A stretch of DNA of 37,259 nt, taken from assembly GCA_021323955.1 (NCBI GenBank), contig JAJPKC010000321.1, forward strand, positions 1 through 37,259, written 5' to 3'. Of this stretch, positions 37,127-37,259 are shown in pieces. Source of the stretch: Oscillatoriales cyanobacterium Centralia_MAG_596. GTDB lineage: Bacteria; Cyanobacteriota; Cyanobacteriia; Leptolyngbyales; Leptolyngbyaceae. The notes below the pieces were generated by a model, which had not been told where the DNA came from, made no database searches, and was given only the letters and a program-made list of their open reading frames with translations. A program made the translations under genes and the position numbers. Numbering within the stretch: position 1 is the stretch's first letter; each line of letters begins with the position of its first letter.

Positions 37127-37259
37127 GTGATTGAAATTCGCATGCCGGATTGCTATCTACTGGCCGCGACTCCTATCCCATGGCTCTGCTGGCTTGGGGG
37201 ATCCACTCGATCGCCGATTACTCGCTGGCTCCCGCTGACCGCGGCTCTCCTCGGCTTGA
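37127..37259 (+). CDS. possible gene start cut by the right edge
   Basis: A GTG at 37127 follows GGAGGAG at a proper distance and opens a frame that runs to the window end, 44 codons. It begins MIEIRMPDCYLLAATPIPW and continues with LCWLGGSTRSP, then a hydrophobic end. I do not recognise it. Evidence is limited to the ribosome site and the open frame. Confidence 0.3.
   Translation, partial: MIEIRMPDCYLLAATPIPWLCWLGGSTRSPITRWLPLTAALLGL

Noticed and set aside
36937-37134. 65-codon frame at the right end
   Set aside because: It spans the inverted repeat and has no recognisable sequence.
1-37259. tRNA, rRNA, CRISPR array or intact insertion sequence
   Set aside because: I looked in the gaps for T-loop motifs, spaced direct repeats and transposase motifs and saw none; a covariance search for tRNAs would settle this.

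Overview
The window is chromosomal DNA from an oxygenic cyanobacterium. The evidence is four photosystem II genes (psbO, psbM, psbB, psbT), a cyanobacterial alkane cassette (aar and ado), a panC-cmk fusion, ferredoxin-dependent glutamate synthase, a group 3 sigma factor and many copies of the HIP1 octamer GCGATCGC. The style fits a Leptolyngbya/Synechococcales-like lineage, but I cannot name the genus from sequence alone.

Layout. 1-6.6 kb: a clpB gene cut by the left edge, a small DUF2949-like protein, a DUF3611-like membrane protein, a NarL/FixJ response regulator, a PadR regulator, a CCB1-like cytochrome b6 cofactor assembly protein and a DUF3155-like basic protein. 6.9-13.7 kb is a signalling and envelope block: a Hik2/CSK-like histidine kinase, an SLH-domain exported protein and a five-PAS/GAF histidine kinase. 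14-16.1 kb: acetate kinase converging on sigF. 17-21.6 kb: the photosystem II block, with psbO, a conserved small protein, psbM and a 2Fe-2S ferredoxin on one side and psbB-psbT on the other. 22-24.7 kb: a GNAT acetyltransferase, then ado and aar, which turn acyl-ACP into alkanes. 25-27.5 kb: an orphan sugar-type ABC permease and a two-gene unit of ferritin-like diiron protein plus alpha/beta hydrolase. 27.7-29.3 kb: panC-cmk.

29.35-31.3 kb is the only clearly accessory part. It is AT-rich and has no HIP1 sites. It carries a hicBA toxin-antitoxin pair and a broken gene whose product would join an acidic N-terminus, a probable DNA-binding domain and a nucleoside deoxyribosyltransferase/TIR-like domain that keeps its DLT-NPNV-ELG motif. 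It looks like a decaying conflict or defence gene and is the best candidate here for something under-described. 31.3-36.0 kb is the Fd-GOGAT gene. The last 1.2 kb is mostly non-coding, with a possible new gene start at the right edge.

Together the core genes cover photosynthetic electron transfer (PSII, b6f heme assembly, probable plastoquinone-redox kinase), ferredoxin use (2Fe-2S ferredoxin, Fd-GOGAT) and carbon overflow (acetate, alkanes). I found no tRNA, rRNA, CRISPR array or intact insertion sequence.
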